Of a DNA stretch of 64,000 bases, positions 1 through 10,660 are shown in pieces. Position numbers and translations under genes: made by a program. The stretch comes from Nematopogon swammerdamellus. Lineage: Eukaryota; Arthropoda; Insecta; Lepidoptera; Adelidae. How positions within the stretch are numbered: the stretch's first letter is position 1; every line of letters starts with the position of its first letter. The notes beneath the pieces are model-generated. The model made no database searches, was not told where the DNA came from, and saw only the letters and a program-made list of their open reading frames with translations. Location: positions 15,825,566-15,889,565 of the forward strand of contig OX336340.1 of the NCBI GenBank assembly GCA_946902875.1, written 5' to 3'.

Positions 1-430
1 AAAACATGTTGTTCTGAAAACTATATTAACTTGATCGAAACACCGTTGAGTATTTTTAAAAGAGTACCTACTCCGTATTTATTTATAACGTCAGTTGAAC
101 TGAGTGCAGCTTGCAGACCAGACGGGCGGCGAATTAATTTGAAAGAAAAGTTTGTTCCCAACGGACAACTTTTCTCCGCACGATGCGGGGGAGGCGGCGG
201 CACAGCGGAGCGGCTGGGGCTGGGGGCGAAAGTCACTGCGGAATAAAGAAAATTATACTTCTATAGAATAGGCATTAACAGTAAGCTCATTATGCCCTAC
301 ACAGTAGTTTAGTAGTTTACTGCTCCTCCACTGCTCACTCACACAACGACTACACGTGTCGTGTCATTAAAAAATAGAATTTTCTATTTTTAATTTTTTT
401 ACCAGTTCATTACTTATGGCTGCTTTCAAC
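1..430. other. upstream AT-rich sequence with a GC-rich patch
   Basis: No gene is recognised here. The only notable feature is a short GC-rich, G-rich patch at about 180-235 in otherwise AT-rich DNA. Short open frames cross it on both strands, but neither has a credible start and splice context. It could be promoter or 5' UTR sequence for the plus-strand gene that begins coding at 4430, but nothing seen proves that. Confidence 0.3.
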
Positions 431-545
431 ACCTCCGTCCGTCGGAGAGCTGTATCTTTTGAACCGTAAAAGGTAGGCGATGTAAATTATCACAGAATGT
501 GTGTTATATTTGTTACTATACTATTAACAAATAATGAAAAAATCG
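431..545 (-). repeat. dispersed repeat fragment, family R1
   Basis: The plus strand reads a degenerate 'ccgtccgtcgg' stretch, then 'ctgtatcttttgaaccgtaa' and an AT-rich tail with 'cacagaatgtgtgttat'. The same order of motifs occurs at 30583-30735 and 43250-43400, and in reverse complement at about 9890-10110 and 31490-31640. I treat these as one dispersed family (R1 here). No coding capacity is seen. Confidence 0.55.
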
Positions 546-596
546 TTTGCATTTTTTTTACTCTATTGTAATAACGGTTAAACGTAAAAACCAACC

Positions 597-785
597 CATT
601 AGATAGATGCAAGGCCGAAATAAAGATGAAGAATAAGTCCCGACCAGAGTTCGAACCTGGATCATCGGCACGAGCCGCCAACACGTTACTAATTTCGCCA
701 CCGGGTCGATGACGTATTGACACTAAAATTCGAACAGTTGCCTTCTTCTATAACCTGATACAAGCCCCTGCCTGGCGCTCTGTAA
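597..785 (-). mobile_element. tRNA-like SINE copy
   Basis: On the minus strand this holds a tRNA-like module: a box A-like 'ggtggcgaaatt' (RC of about 692-703) followed by a box B-like 'ggttcgaactc' (RC of 648-658). Internal pol III promoters of this type are the hallmark of tRNA-derived SINEs. A second copy with better preserved boxes lies at 52830-53030. Both share the stretch 5' of the tRNA-like part ('ttcgaacagttgcc' on the plus strand) and the tail ending 'agatagatgcaa'. The tRNA-like block is therefore not at the extreme 5' end, and the element may be composite. It is not a functional tRNA gene: no cloverleaf with paired acceptor ends is visible. Confidence 0.6.
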
Positions 786-1252
786 ACATAACCTCAGTGC
801 AGTCCAATTATACTAGATTTTACTGGACTGGAAGCAGAGTTTGAATACGTCGCCGGTGCGCTCCTTATTGATGGCGCCATAAAGTGACATTTTTTATACA
901 TTTGACAGGCGTCCACCGAAATCGGCCGTTAGTCAACGTCATGTTCTAAGAATAACCCCATATTGTATTTAGCCTATTTATAGCTAGAGTATATTTAAGT
1001 GTAAGTAGGATAAAGGTTTGACAGTTTATTGGGCACTTCTAGTAGATATTCTATGTTCTGTGGACGGCACAGTTTGAAACTAGTTCCGTATCGCAGTTCC
1101 GCATATTCGGGTTACGATGACAGCCTTTATGAAATTTTAAGTGAGGGTTTCAAAATCCCGAGGGAACGGAAGCAACTAGGCCTCCGTGTCTGTTTTCATT
1201 ATTATTGTTTGGTAGAGGGATGTGGGTTTCAGATTTATTGTGACTTTCCCTC
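786..1252. other. no gene recognised
   Basis: An open plus-strand frame runs over about 1029-1256, with a natural-looking stretch around 1097-1180 (YSGYDDSLYEILSEG) and a GTGAGG donor-like site at 1141. No start or matching acceptor makes it a convincing exon, and I do not recognise the peptide. The rest is unremarkable AT-rich sequence. Confidence 0.2.
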
Positions 1253-1792
1253 TTAAAGTGCGACCTGAATTTCTACCTCCTGTGCGATGGCTTTAAAATC
1301 TTCCGGTTGAATTATGTGTCTCCAAACCCATGTATTTCTATTAATACCATCAAAAACATATATAGGTAATGTAAAAATATGCCGAGTCTCGCACGGAACA
1401 TTTCCACTGTAAAATGTAGTAAGATCCCATGCGGAGGCAAATCTTTTCATATCATCGAAGCCCCAATTCAACAATTTTGCAATAAATTATATTTTCTAAT
1501 TAATAATATTCCAATATTTAGTTGCTCTATCCATATTTAATATCTTTGTTTCTATAATAAAATATCTTGACTTAGCAACCGCACAGCACAAACAAATCGC
1601 TTTGTAAAGATTTCTTTTCAGTTTACTAATAAGGTTAAGTAGTTTAGGTACATTCATATTATTGCTATAATTTAGCTGTCCGCTTTTACCTCTATGCACA
1701 ACAAAGATACAGGGAGGCCAAAAGTACCCTGAGTTGCTTCGAGAAAAGGATGGTACGGCCGTGTTTGCTCGACAGACAGACTCAGATGACAT
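1253..1792 (-). other. two adjacent unrecognised minus-strand ORFs
   Basis: Two minus-strand frames lie close together: 1496-1792 (98 codons, with PPCIFVVHRGKSGQL and an LLNLISKLKRNL stretch) and 1253-1474 (73 codons, with WGFDDMKRFASAWDL and WVWRHIIQPEDF). The amino-acid mix is protein-like and aromatic-rich. They are separated by a stop and 20 bases, which would fit a decayed gene or mobile-element remnant. I recognise no family, and no splice sites are convincing. The low score reflects that chance ORFs of this size are common here. Confidence 0.2.
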
Positions 1793-2237
1793 CCGATAGG
1801 GTTAACATTCTTACGCGAATAAAACACTTTTAATTTCGAAGGATAGTGACGGGTGTCTCAAGTTCAACAAAGATAAGTTGCTTTCTTACAATATGTGCTT
1901 AGATACGTAACAAATGGAAAAATAATGTAACATTCGCGTGCGCTACTCGTACATTGAAGTAACACAGCTTGCTATTGTCCGCCTAACATACGCCCGACGA
2001 GTAAACGTGAGCGAAACTCGTATGTGTCTGGTTTGTAAGTATATTATCACAAAACATGATAATTCGTTCGGATAACAATTCGAGTACAATGACTATTCTA
2101 AGATGTGGATTTCGGTTCCGAATTCGTTTAGGAAAATGACTCTAAAAATAAAAATATCCTATAGGGCAAAATACAGTTTTAATGGGAAGCACCGACGAAG
2201 ACAAAATCCTTCTTATGATCATCATCTACCATTTCGA
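1793..2237. other. no gene recognised
   Basis: AT-rich sequence. No ORF, repeat or structural element stands out. Confidence 0.3.
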
Positions 2238-2625
2238 TAATAAATACTTGCAAATTTGTAATTACACACAAATACTTAAGTCATACTTGTTTATGGTTTC
2301 TTCAAAATGGTACAACTCGAAATTGGTTCATCCTGCGTAGGAATATTTTCTACTCGTAAAAATTAATGATGATATTAATTGATCGATACGGAACAATCGT
2401 TGTGCGCACTTATCCGGGTTTTTAATAAATACCGGGTTTATAATAAATACTTGCAAATTTGTAATTACACACAAATACTTAAGTCATACTTGTTTATGGT
2501 TTCTTCAAAATGGTACAACTCGAAATTGGTTCATCCTGCGTAGGAATATTTTCTACTCGTAAAAATTAATGATGATATTAATTGATCGATACGGAACAAT
2601 CGTTGTGCGCACTTATCCGGGTTTT
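2238..2625. repeat. 203-bp perfect tandem duplication
   Basis: The block starting 'taataaatacttgcaaattt' at 2238 recurs at 2441. The offset is exactly 203 bp and is kept through 'acttatccgg' (2408 and 2611). I see no mismatch over the roughly 185 bp shared before the second copy diverges at about 2625. Perfect identity in non-coding DNA implies a recent event or an assembly duplication. Confidence 0.85.
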
Positions 2626-3704
2626 TTAGTGTTTCCGCAACGAACGTGAAATTTAAAATCCCGGAGCAGTGCCTTACCAACAAACACGATAAACTTTTCT
2701 CCACAGAGCACTTCCCAACTTGCTGGATATGCAGCCTGCAGATATCAAACATTCCACTATTCCAAGTTAGAGAACGTTGGCGAAGCAGGAATGTCGGATA
2801 TACGATATGGAGTACTTCCCTTGTGCTGTTGCCTGGCTACAATGAACTGTGCGGAAAGTGCGAACCATATTTAATACATAATAGTTTCTGCCCATTCCCA
2901 GTACGCAAACAAGTTTTTCAACAGTTCTTTCTCGGTAACGCATTAGGGTAGGTGCTGTAAATTCGTACTTGCTTCACTCTACCCCCAAGGGTTATTTTTT
3001 CGCATGTGTTTGTGTAAAACCCTTCCCCACTGAAAGAATATAGGATGCGTTAAATAGCATAGGGCATTTATTTTGAGCGATCGTTTCTCGAAACATTTTG
3101 GAATAGTGTGTTTTTGGAATTGAAAACTGGAATCTCGTTCCTGGAGGATAATGGGTTTTATGTGTCCGTAAGAATCGGTTTCCGTAACATAGGTTCTGAC
3201 GCTCGATCATGAAATTGTTTTCGACACACGCCGTGTTCAAGGCTCGTGCGTCAATATTTGTATGGCAATTTTAGTACCAAATAACCCCTGTAGGCGCTGC
3301 ATCGTCGGCGAAGTGGCAAACTCGCGATCGAGCCGCACGTATTTTCCACTGCCGCACGTAACTGTATGCTTCAAGTGTACCGCTGTTTGAGAATGGTTCA
3401 AAGTCCCAAATTAATCTTACATTTTGTCGTAAATGAAAGAAGAAGATTTAGTTTCTAAAGGTCTACGTATTTATTTCTGCCTTCACATTTAACAACCGCA
3501 GGCTCGTTAGATCTAGAACGGTTTCAGCCAGCTTAATTTAGTAGCGAGAAAACCACGGCCATGAAAACGTGATCTAAAGACTCGCGACGACCGCAAATAC
3601 TTAACCTAACGTTGTAAATTCACTGGCTCAAATCTGGGGAAGTGTTACGAAACTTTAACCAGATATTTACGTTTAGGCATAGGCGGGACCCAGTGGGCTT
3701 CAAA
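2626..3704. other. no gene recognised
   Basis: Short ORFs exist on both strands (for example 2646-2951 plus and 2992-3240 minus), but none has a recognisable motif or convincing splice context. No repeat seen elsewhere in the window is present. Confidence 0.3.
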
Positions 3705-4070
3705 AGTTTTTTTTTTGTTTTATGGAAACTGACACCGTTGGCTACATCACCTACAACATCCATGATGTCAACCCATAACACCGGGTGAACTAGGTGCCAT
3801 GTCAGTGATTCTCTTCATTTCATGTCGGCTACACCGAACTGGACGGAAAACACGAACCATTTACACAGCCGTTTCGACTGACGTTTCATTCAGTGCGGTG
3901 GTACCAAACCGGGCGGCATAAACCCTACTACCTATTAAGGTAAGAAGGGAAGGGACCTACAGTTTTACGTGGAATCCGAACCACGCGGTCAGCCTCCAAC
4001 GGTCAAGCTGCCATCCAAGTACTGACCGCGCTCAGGATTGCTTAACAACAGTCGAACAACCGCAACACTG
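3705..4070 (-). mobile_element. 5S rRNA-derived SINE, near full length
   Basis: The element reads on the minus strand, with its A-rich 3' tail seen as a T-run at 3708-3720. Near the 5' end, the minus strand of about 4009-4046 reads 'gttaagca', 11 bases, then 'ggtcagtacttggatgg'. Both blocks, and their spacing, match the internal control region of insect 5S rRNA. The body continues through 'ggttcggattccacgt' and 'gacatggcacctagttcacc' to the tail. The other copies of the same body in this window are mostly 5' truncated, as expected for LINE-mobilised SINEs. The 5S origin is read directly from the sequence; mobility is inferred from copy number. Confidence 0.8.
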
Positions 4071-4336
4071 AGCTATTTTTCTGATTTTCCTGGTTGAAAA
4101 TGATCTGATGATTGCTTGTAAGTCAATAATTCTATTAAAACTAACATTCTCTTCACTTTCCTCTTTCTTTGTGTTAGGCTTGGAGACAGTCTGCAGTCTG
4201 CTAACACTTCCACCGGATTTATGCCACATATAAATTGATTCGAAAAAGTAATTAGAAAATAACATAACGTTCGTGTCTCCTGATTGGCAAGGAAAATAAA
4301 TCAAACAACATTTAACTCTCAATGTATTTGTTTCAG

Positions 4337-4429
4337 GTCTTCATCAATGCTTCAAACAGTGGTCTTGGTTCAGTGATGTTGCGAGGAGCTTGATGTGTTG
4401 CGTGTTTTTTGTATGATGACGCGTGCAAG
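4337..4429 (+). promoter_or_regulatory. 5' UTR exon segment with upstream ORFs
   Basis: A likely splice acceptor ('tttgtttcag') ends at 4336. From 4337 all three frames are closed before the ATG at 4430, so this is 5' UTR rather than coding sequence. It holds several short uORFs: 9 codons from the ATG at 4347, 5 codons from 4376, and a last one starting ATGATGACG at 4413-4421. That last one ends in a TGA overlapping the main start as ATGA (4430-4433). Such an arrangement could reduce initiation or allow re-initiation at the main ATG; this is inference. Confidence 0.5.
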
Positions 4430-4538
4430 ATGAAGTTGTGGAAGAATTTCAAAGTATCCATCGGCAACAAGTCCGGAGACAGCAGGTCTGCGCAGGAGTT
4501 GCCGGTGTGGGGCCGCGCGCAGGCGTACGAACTCGATG
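4430..4538 (+). CDS. first coding exon (1a) of a PDZ-domain protein gene
   Basis: This 109-nt segment runs from ATG to a GTGAGT donor at 4539 and encodes 36 codons plus one base (phase 1). The peptide starts MKLWKNFKVSIGNKS and ends VWGRAQAYELD; it is basic then mixed, with no signal peptide. The start is supported by an in-frame TGA at 4391-4393 with no other in-frame ATG between. GC content and codon look are clearly above the surroundings. The phase-1 end fits the phase-1 acceptors at 17960, 34380 and 52338. The next compatible exon is over 13 kb away. Product function is inferred only from the PDZ start in the 52338 exon; the N-terminal peptide itself is not recognised. Confidence 0.65.
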
Positions 4539-5681
4539 GTGAGTTCCGAGGAAGTCGAAGCCTCTTTTATGTATAACCATCTAAGTAGGGTTATTCCCGT
4601 TCAGATTCATACCACCGCACTGAGGTGGGTAACTTGTTCGCGTCCGTGACACCTAAAGATACTCAAGTCACACGTGCCTCCTGGGTGGTGCCAAATGAAC
4701 AAAAAATGGTCTTCAGCCGCCCCAATTGTCTTGTGGTTTTCGTGGAGGACATAGGCTGGCTGGGGTGACTGGGTGAGGTGAGTTGGCGAAGGTCCCCGAC
4801 CAAGAGGGACAGGTTTTCAGGCTTAGAGCCAACCCCTACTACAACAATAACAACAACAACAACAGCAACAACAACAACAACAACTGTACTGAATGAAGAC
4901 GGGCCGAGGTGGCTTATATGAAAATAGTTGGTGTTTGCGGCCAATTCAGTGTAACCGGCACCACCAATGGAATCGCTAACTTAAATCACACAATACAGTT
5001 TCGATAAGAGCCAAGTTATAATGGGCTGACATCACGAATACAGCAGGTTACATTAAATTTCATAAAAACGTATTTCCTATGTCTCTCCCCTGGATGAAAC
5101 TATCTACCGGCTGTGTGCTTTCCGAAACTTTTAATCTGGCCAGTGGTGTTCAAGTGTCATATTAACAGGCTAAACTGCTCTAATAATACTAGGCTGAGCT
5201 GAGAGAAGTTTCTCGAACTGAGGTGACATTTTGCTATGCTGTTTCGCCCGATTGGTCCGTTGGCCCACGCATGCTCTTCAGGTCATGCTGGAAAAAATAT
5301 GATGTGAAAAAGTCACCATGTCTTCCGGAAAAATACGGAATGTTTTAAAGTGAAGTGCGCAAACTTTTTTTTTATCGCACAATGAATGTCATTCACCAGC
5401 TAAATTCGCCAGAGTACGATGCGGAAGTCATCACCGCAAATCTCCAAATTGGCGTGAAAAAAATATATATCCAGTCGTATTCAGCGACATTCAGCCGTAG
5501 CGTAACAAAAACCACGCCAAATACATGTCGCATCTGTCGTCCGCTCACCGCTCTGCTCGCTCCTAATAAATAATACCGTCCGCTGTTAATAAAACTGCAG
5601 TTTTTGCCATATTTTTACCGTCACCGCCAGGCAATTTCATTTTTGGCGCGCTACAGAGCGAGTTCCGAAAAAAATTGAGTC
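4539..5681. other. start of the first intron, with a microsatellite and a decayed SINE
   Basis: Intron sequence after the GTGAGT donor. It contains an (AAC)n-type microsatellite at 4840-4884. A diverged plus-oriented 5S-SINE body lies at about 4888-5050, with 'taatgggctgacatcacg' readable near 5018-5036. The rest, including a small ORF at 5355-5573, shows no recognisable gene. Confidence 0.5.
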
Positions 5682-5800
5682 AATCTGCGAGTGAAAACTT
5701 TATTGAGTTTTCAACATTATAACACCCCTGTGAGCTGGCGCTCAAGTGTTGGTGCTCAACATTTTATTTTGACACTCGGCTTTATGCTCGTATAGTTCGG

Positions 5801-5894
5801 GACACGTAAATAGAGCTCTCGTCGTCGCCGCATATGGATATCGGTGAAGATATGTTTTGTCGTCGCGGCGCGGCGGGAGCTTTATTTACGTGTC
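5801..5894. mobile_element. small inverted-repeat element in the duplication (copy at 8220-8313)
   Basis: The ends read 'gacacgtaaata' at 5801 and its inverse ending at 5894. The pairing extends inward, imperfectly, through 'gagctctcgtcgtcgccgc' and 'gcggcgcggcgggagct'. This gives a hairpin-like MITE of about 94 bp. The same element recurs at offset 2419 in the right copy. No target-site duplication is evident. Confidence 0.4.
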
Positions 5895-6610
5895 TCGACC
5901 TATTCTAGCACTAGACTACAAACCAGCTGCAGCACGAAACGCACCGTGAGAAAAGTAACGTCGGTTTTTCAGCAAGCAGAATAAAATTTACACGGAATAA
6001 AGACAAATCCCTACTCCCCACATTATATTAAATGCATCGTCTGCGGTTTGTACATATGTATGTATGTTCGTTTTATAGCTCGAGAAGGCTTAACCTATTT
6101 ACATAATTACGAGCTTGCACGATTTACGATTTACGTTACCGATTCACATGCGTGCGGTTCACCATTGCAAACGGTCGTATGGTTATAGGATTATCTTTGT
6201 TTATACCATCACGCTACCTTAGGCAGCCAGCTAGGACCAACCAAAAGCGCGAGCATCTGTGCGAAATATAATTTTTTTTACTCTGAAAATGTCTTTTCGT
6301 TCGTTCCAGTATAGGCCCCGATTTCACGAAAAAGTGCGATCCCCTTATATCTCGGAGAGTTGTGAAGATATGATATTCAAAAAAGACTCAAAAGACGCGT
6401 ATTCATGAGAGCTGTAAGGTGCAAAAAGAATTTTGTAAAACGAAAGTGTAAAACGGAAAAAGTTATGGCCGAAATAGTGAAAAAAAAATTCAATTTCTTC
6501 CGAATTTTTGATTTGGTTCATGTGTAGTTAGGGAGTTCCTATGGCTTCCTTCCGGCTCCATCATCAGGACCCTGGAAATAATATATGACTAGAGTACTTG
6601 CGAAGACAAA

Positions 6611-6790
6611 TCCCGGTCGATTATCACTATGTCAGGTCTATTAGCCATAATAGTCCTATCAGTGACAATCGACCCGTCCCAGTAGAGCGTGGTGTCTCGG
6701 AGAGCTTCGTAGCCACGGCCTGCACCCGCCGGCGTGCTTGGAGGCTTGTCTCCCGCCGCCGGCGGTATTACCGTTTTTAATTTTTATATT
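6611..6790 (-). pseudogene. retrotransposon endonuclease remnant in the left duplication copy
   Basis: This is the 5' part of the same minus-strand ORF found complete at 10150-10660. The deletion junction at 6611-6613 cuts it within the PD endonuclease motif region, just after NRPDIVIIDRE. What remains is a non-functional stub of the upstream peptide (GRGYEALRDTTLYWDGS). The plus-strand ORF over the same bases is a shadow. Confidence 0.6.
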
Positions 6791-6953
6791 AATTTTGTGT
6801 ATTTTTATTACTTTTTTGTATAATATATGTAAAATTAATGTAAAATTTTAATAACGTGAAATAAAGACTATAATATAATAATAATAAATATGAAACGAAG
6901 TAGGCACAACATTTCCTGTTTCTGAAAATGTTTTATCGATGTTCTATCACACG

Positions 6954-7117
6954 AAGTCCGTTTGGCTCTGGTTGTAGTAGTGACGTGTACTGATGAGCGC
7001 GCTTGTGTGTGTTGTGTCGCGACTCGCGATCGTGACTGAGCGCAGCGCTCTCGAGGTTACGCACACTACAACAATGTGCATGTGCATGCCTGACAACATT
7101 CATAGCCAAACGGACTT
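6954..7117. mobile_element. MITE-like element with 14-bp terminal inverted repeats (copy at 10826-10989)
   Basis: The ends are 'aagtccgtttggct' at 6954-6967 and 'agccaaacggactt' at 7104-7117, a perfect 14-bp inverted pair enclosing 136 bp with a GT-rich and CpG-rich interior. There is no coding capacity and no clear target-site duplication. The same element lies in the right copy at offset 3872. Confidence 0.55.
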
Positions 7118-7496
7118 CTTGAGATAGAATATCTGTACCGCTTTTTAAAACAAAATTAAGTAACAGAAACCGGTATATAGTGTTCAATTGAAAGTTAACT
7201 AAGTAGTGTAAACTATAGAAGTTAGGCGAACTATCTCGTTCACACGAAATGAACTTAATTAATTAACTTATTAATTACCTAAGAACCTCAAACTAATTCC
7301 CGTAACAGCAGCCTTTGAAACAATTCGCGCAGGACCTTGAACCCACTAACTCTGTAGAAGCAACAAGATATAAGAGGTTTGAAGTATTGTCTCTATCCGA
7401 ATAGAAGATACTTCACCACTGAATACATAGGTGACACCTTCCTATTTCAATTATGGCACAAAATTTTATCATGCTGTGCGTACTGGGATTTTTTAG

Positions 7497-7565
7497 GGTT
7501 CCGTACCTTAAAAGATAAAAACGGAACTCTTACAAGATCACTCCCGTGTCACAGAGGTTTTTCTC
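7497..7565 (-). repeat. dispersed repeat fragment, family R2 (copy at 11369-11437)
   Basis: It reads 'agggttccgtaccttaaaag', then 'aaaacggaactc', then a 'gatcactcccgtgtcacagag' segment split by indels. This is the reverse complement of the 3' end seen in plus orientation at 17650-17740, 44620-44700 and 54470-54550. A related start fragment ('ggaaccctcggtccgcgag') lies at 7848-7890. It is non-coding. Confidence 0.5.
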
Positions 7566-8940
7566 GAATACTAAGTAACGTAGAAACAGTGCTAGCATAA
7601 TATGATAGATCTTGATGACGCGCACATATGTCGCATGTTCAATAACTAGATAAAAATTTATTTTAGTTTAATATGGGTGGTCCAATAAAAAAAAGTTTAA
7701 ATTAACAAATCGTGTGGGCTATCATTTGAAAGAGGTACCTAACTGTAAGGATTCTAAAAATATATAAAAATAAATGGTATGTCTGACAGTAAAATAACCA
7801 TTGCTGTAGTTTTTATTTATAACCCAAATATATTGTGGATAGTGCGGAACCCTCGGTCCGCGAGTACGAATCGCACTTGGTGGCTTTTTACATTCAATTT
7901 CAACCGTATGTCTCTTATTTATTACTCAAAAATGGCCATCTATGGTACTAATTCATCGGTAATTAAATTACTCATCATTGCCATAGAGTAATAAATATGT
8001 GTATGATCATTGCAAATAAATGCACTTTCATATAAGTGGGTATTTAAATTGTTTGTAGTAATGAATATTTGTTACTGTTATTTATACTTACTTCGTTTCG
8101 AATCTGCGAGTGAAAACTTTATTGAGTTTTCAACATTATAACACCCCTGTGAGCTGGCGCTCAAGTGTTGGTGCTCAACATTTTATTTTGACACTCGGCT
8201 TTATGCTCGTATAGTTCGGGACACGTAAATAGAGCTCTCGTCGTCGCCGCATATGGATATCGGTGAAGATATGTTTTGTCGTCGCGGCGCGGCGGGAGCT
8301 TTATTTACGTGTCTCGACCTATTCTAGCACTAGACTACAAACCAGCTGCAGCACGAAACGCACCGTGAGAAAAGTAACGTCGGTTTTTCAGCAAGCAGAA
8401 TAAAATTTACACGGAATAAAGACAAATCCCTACTCCCCACATTATATTAAATGCATCGTCTGCGGTTTGTACATATGTATGTATGTTCGTTTTATAGCTC
8501 GAGAAGGCTTAACCTATTTACATAATTACGAGCTTGCACGATTTACGATTTACGTTACCGATTCACATGCGTGCGGTTCACCATTGCAAACGGTCGTATG
8601 GTTATAGGATTATCTTTGTTTATACCATCACGCTACCTTAGGCAGCCAGCTAGGACCAACCAAAAGCGCGAGCATCTGTGCGAAATATAATTTTTTTTAC
8701 TCTGAAAATGTCTTTTCGTTCGTTCCAGTATAGGCCCCGATTTCACGAAAAAGTGCGATCCCCTTATATCTCGGAGAGTTGTGAAGATATGATATTCAAA
8801 AAAGACTCAAAAGACGCGTATTCATGAGAGCTGTAAGGTGCAAAAAGAATTTTGTAAAACGAAAGTGTAAAACGGAAAAAGTTATGGCCGAAATAGTGAA
8901 AAAAAAATTCAATTTCTTCCGAATTTTTGATTTGGTTCAT

Positions 8941-9235
8941 GTGTAGTTAGGGAGTTCCTATGGCTTCCTTCCGGCTCCATCATCAGGACCCTGGAAATAA
9001 TATATGACTAGAGTACTTGCGAAGACAAATCCAACGAGCTCAAATATGGTGGATTTATCATGTGTAGTTTAGGAGTTCCTATGGCTTCCTTCCGGCTCCA
9101 TCATCAGGACCCTGGAAATAACATATTACTAGAGTACTTGGGAAGACAAATCCAACGAGCCCAAACACGATGGGCTTATCATGTGTAGTTTAGGAGTTCC
9201 TACGGCTTCCTTCCGGCTCCATCATCAGACCCCAA
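8941..9235. repeat. 121-bp tandem repeat, 2.4 copies
   Basis: 'gtgtagtt' followed by 'ggagttcctatggcttcc' starts at 8941, 9062 and 9183, giving a 121-bp period; the third unit breaks off near 9235. Units differ at several positions, for example 'aatatggtgg' versus 'acacgatggg'. The unit contains 'cttccggctccatcatca', which also marks the family at 31290-31370 and 46490-46560. It is therefore a tandemly amplified piece of a dispersed element. Confidence 0.75.
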
Positions 9236-9814
9236 CTAACCTTTTCCTTATCCCGACTTTCTCGTGTCGCTCAGCGACAATATTTTTTCGAATTCCGTAG
9301 ATTCATTTTCAATGTGCTCGATAGTCGTGTAAGGCACGAAATGTGTGAATTTTTGCAAATATGTGGTTTTTTACTGCTAGAGCAGCGGATTCGATGGGAA
9401 GTTATTGAAGTCGCAAAAAGTCGGAGTTCGAAGTCACATATTTGTGTTATAGTAACTTGTGTCGACTCAGTGCTAAGAAACTAGAAAGTTAACTTTAACG
9501 CTAGCGGAGTTGTGGGTACAGCTAAAATACAATTTATATAGTTGTTTATGGAAAACCGGCACGGGTGGCTGCTCCCAGAAGATCAGACACACCCAATCAT
9601 AGGTCGAATTGGACTTATTCACGAACTGAAACGCGTTTCCCCCCAAGGCCCTAATAAAATGGAATTATACATAATTCATGTATCTCATAATATGTATAAT
9701 TTTGGTCTATTTTATGCACTCTTTTGCGGCTGGCTACTACACACACATAGTACTAACGATAAGTAATTTACATGAGGGGCAAAGGTGGATTTATCCCTAG
9801 GTTCAAAAAAGAAC
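9236..9814. other. no gene recognised; short shared motif near the end
   Basis: Unassigned sequence between the 121-bp repeat and the R1 element. A 'taagtaatttacatgagggg' segment at about 9762-9781 recurs at 62339-62358, so the two sites share a dispersed element. The small ORFs at 9542-9766 and 9772-9975 cross repeat sequence and are not credible genes. Confidence 0.4.
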
Positions 9815-10115
9815 GACCAAGTGCGAGTCAGACTCGCGCACGTAGGTTTCCGCACCACAAAAAAAAATACTTTGCAAAAAACACGTTTCTTGTATGGGGA
9901 CCCCCCTTAATTTTTGACCTTTTCTATATTTTATTATTTGTTGTTATATCCACCATAATAACAAATATTTTGTGAAAATTTCAACTGGCTACCTATTACG
10001 GTTCCAAAGATACAGCAGTAGGACGAACAGACGGACGGACGGACGGACAGACAGCGTACAGACAGACGGCGCGGCGTAGGCTTAGTAATAGGCTTCCGTA
10101 CGGGATACGGAAACC
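9815..10115 (+). repeat. dispersed repeat, family R1, well preserved
   Basis: It starts with 'aagtgcgagtcagactcgcg' and continues through 'ggctacctattacggttc', a (ACGG)n-like run at 10027-10046, and 'ggcttagtaataggcttccg' near the end. Copies or pieces occur at 431-545, 30583-30735, 31490-31640 and 43250-43400. This copy gives the uninterrupted reference for the site where the foldback element at 27437-30578 is inserted. No ORF of note. Confidence 0.65.
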
Positions 10116-10149
10116 TAAAAATGGAAAACAAAATGGAATTTCCACCACC

Positions 10150-10660
10150 GGCTTCGGGGCGAACCCAGGTTACCGATGGTCGGACCCGAGAGAGAGAAAC
10201 CTTCGGACAATTCGAGCGGTGTCGAGCAAGACCGCCTTCTGCATCTAACCCTTGATCCAAGCAAGTGGCTCTAGTGAGAGCCTCTTGAGATGGTGGTCGA
10301 GGCTCTTCGCTATCAGCCCATGCGCAGACACGACTATGGGCACAACGATCGTCGAGTCCACGGGCCACATGTCGGTAACCTCATGAGACAGATCGATGTA
10401 TTTTAACATCTTGTATTTTTCTGCCTTCACAAGGTTCTCGTCATGCGGCACCGTGATGTCGACGAGCGCTGCGCGCCGCGCCTCCCGGTCGATTATCACT
10501 ATGTCAGGTCTATTAGCCATAATAGTCCTATCAGTGACAATCGACCCGTCCCAGTAGAGCGTGGTGTCTCGGAGAGCTTCGTAGCCACGGCCTGCACCCG
10601 CCGGCGTGCTTGGAGGCTTGTCTCCCGCCGCCGGCGGTATTACCGTTTTTAATTTTTATA
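10150..10660 (-). pseudogene. C-terminal endonuclease fragment of a non-LTR retrotransposon
   Basis: The minus strand encodes GRGYEALRDTTLYWDGS, then NRPDIVIIDREARRAALVDI, VPHDENLVKAEK, and a tail with KSLDHHLKRLSL and WIKG. PD followed by 14 residues and D matches the PD-X12-14-D pattern of the restriction-like endonuclease (RLE) of site-selective non-LTR elements. An in-frame TAG follows WIKG; the frame then continues MQKAVLLDTARIVRRFLSL, which belongs to the same protein tail. The copy is therefore disabled by a premature stop. The fragment starts within the C-terminal part; no reverse transcriptase is present. The clade is not determined. Confidence 0.7.

Larger units (their letters stand above)
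5682..8100. repeat. segmental tandem duplication, left copy (internally deleted)
   Basis: This 2419-bp block is repeated at 8101-11972. Part A (5682-6613) matches 8101-9032 at constant offset 2419, and part B (6611-8100) matches 10483-11972 at constant offset 3872. The only difference I noticed is a G/T change at 7580 versus 11452. The left copy lacks the 1453 bp between A and B. The junction at 6611-6613 is a TCC shared by both edges, the signature of a microhomology-mediated deletion. The block holds hairpin elements at 5801-5894 and 6954-7117. Confidence 0.9.

Noticed and set aside
648..703. Functional tRNA gene
   Set aside because: Box A- and B-like motifs are present, but no paired acceptor stem is seen and a second diverged copy with shared flanks exists (52830-53030), so it is SINE-derived.
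4009..4046. 5S rRNA gene fragment
   Set aside because: Only the internal promoter part is 5S-like, and it continues into a repeated SINE body; it is not an rRNA gene.
6598..6780. Plus-strand ORF of 60 codons (and its copy at 10443-10652)
   Set aside because: It is the antisense shadow of the minus-strand retrotransposon endonuclease fragment.
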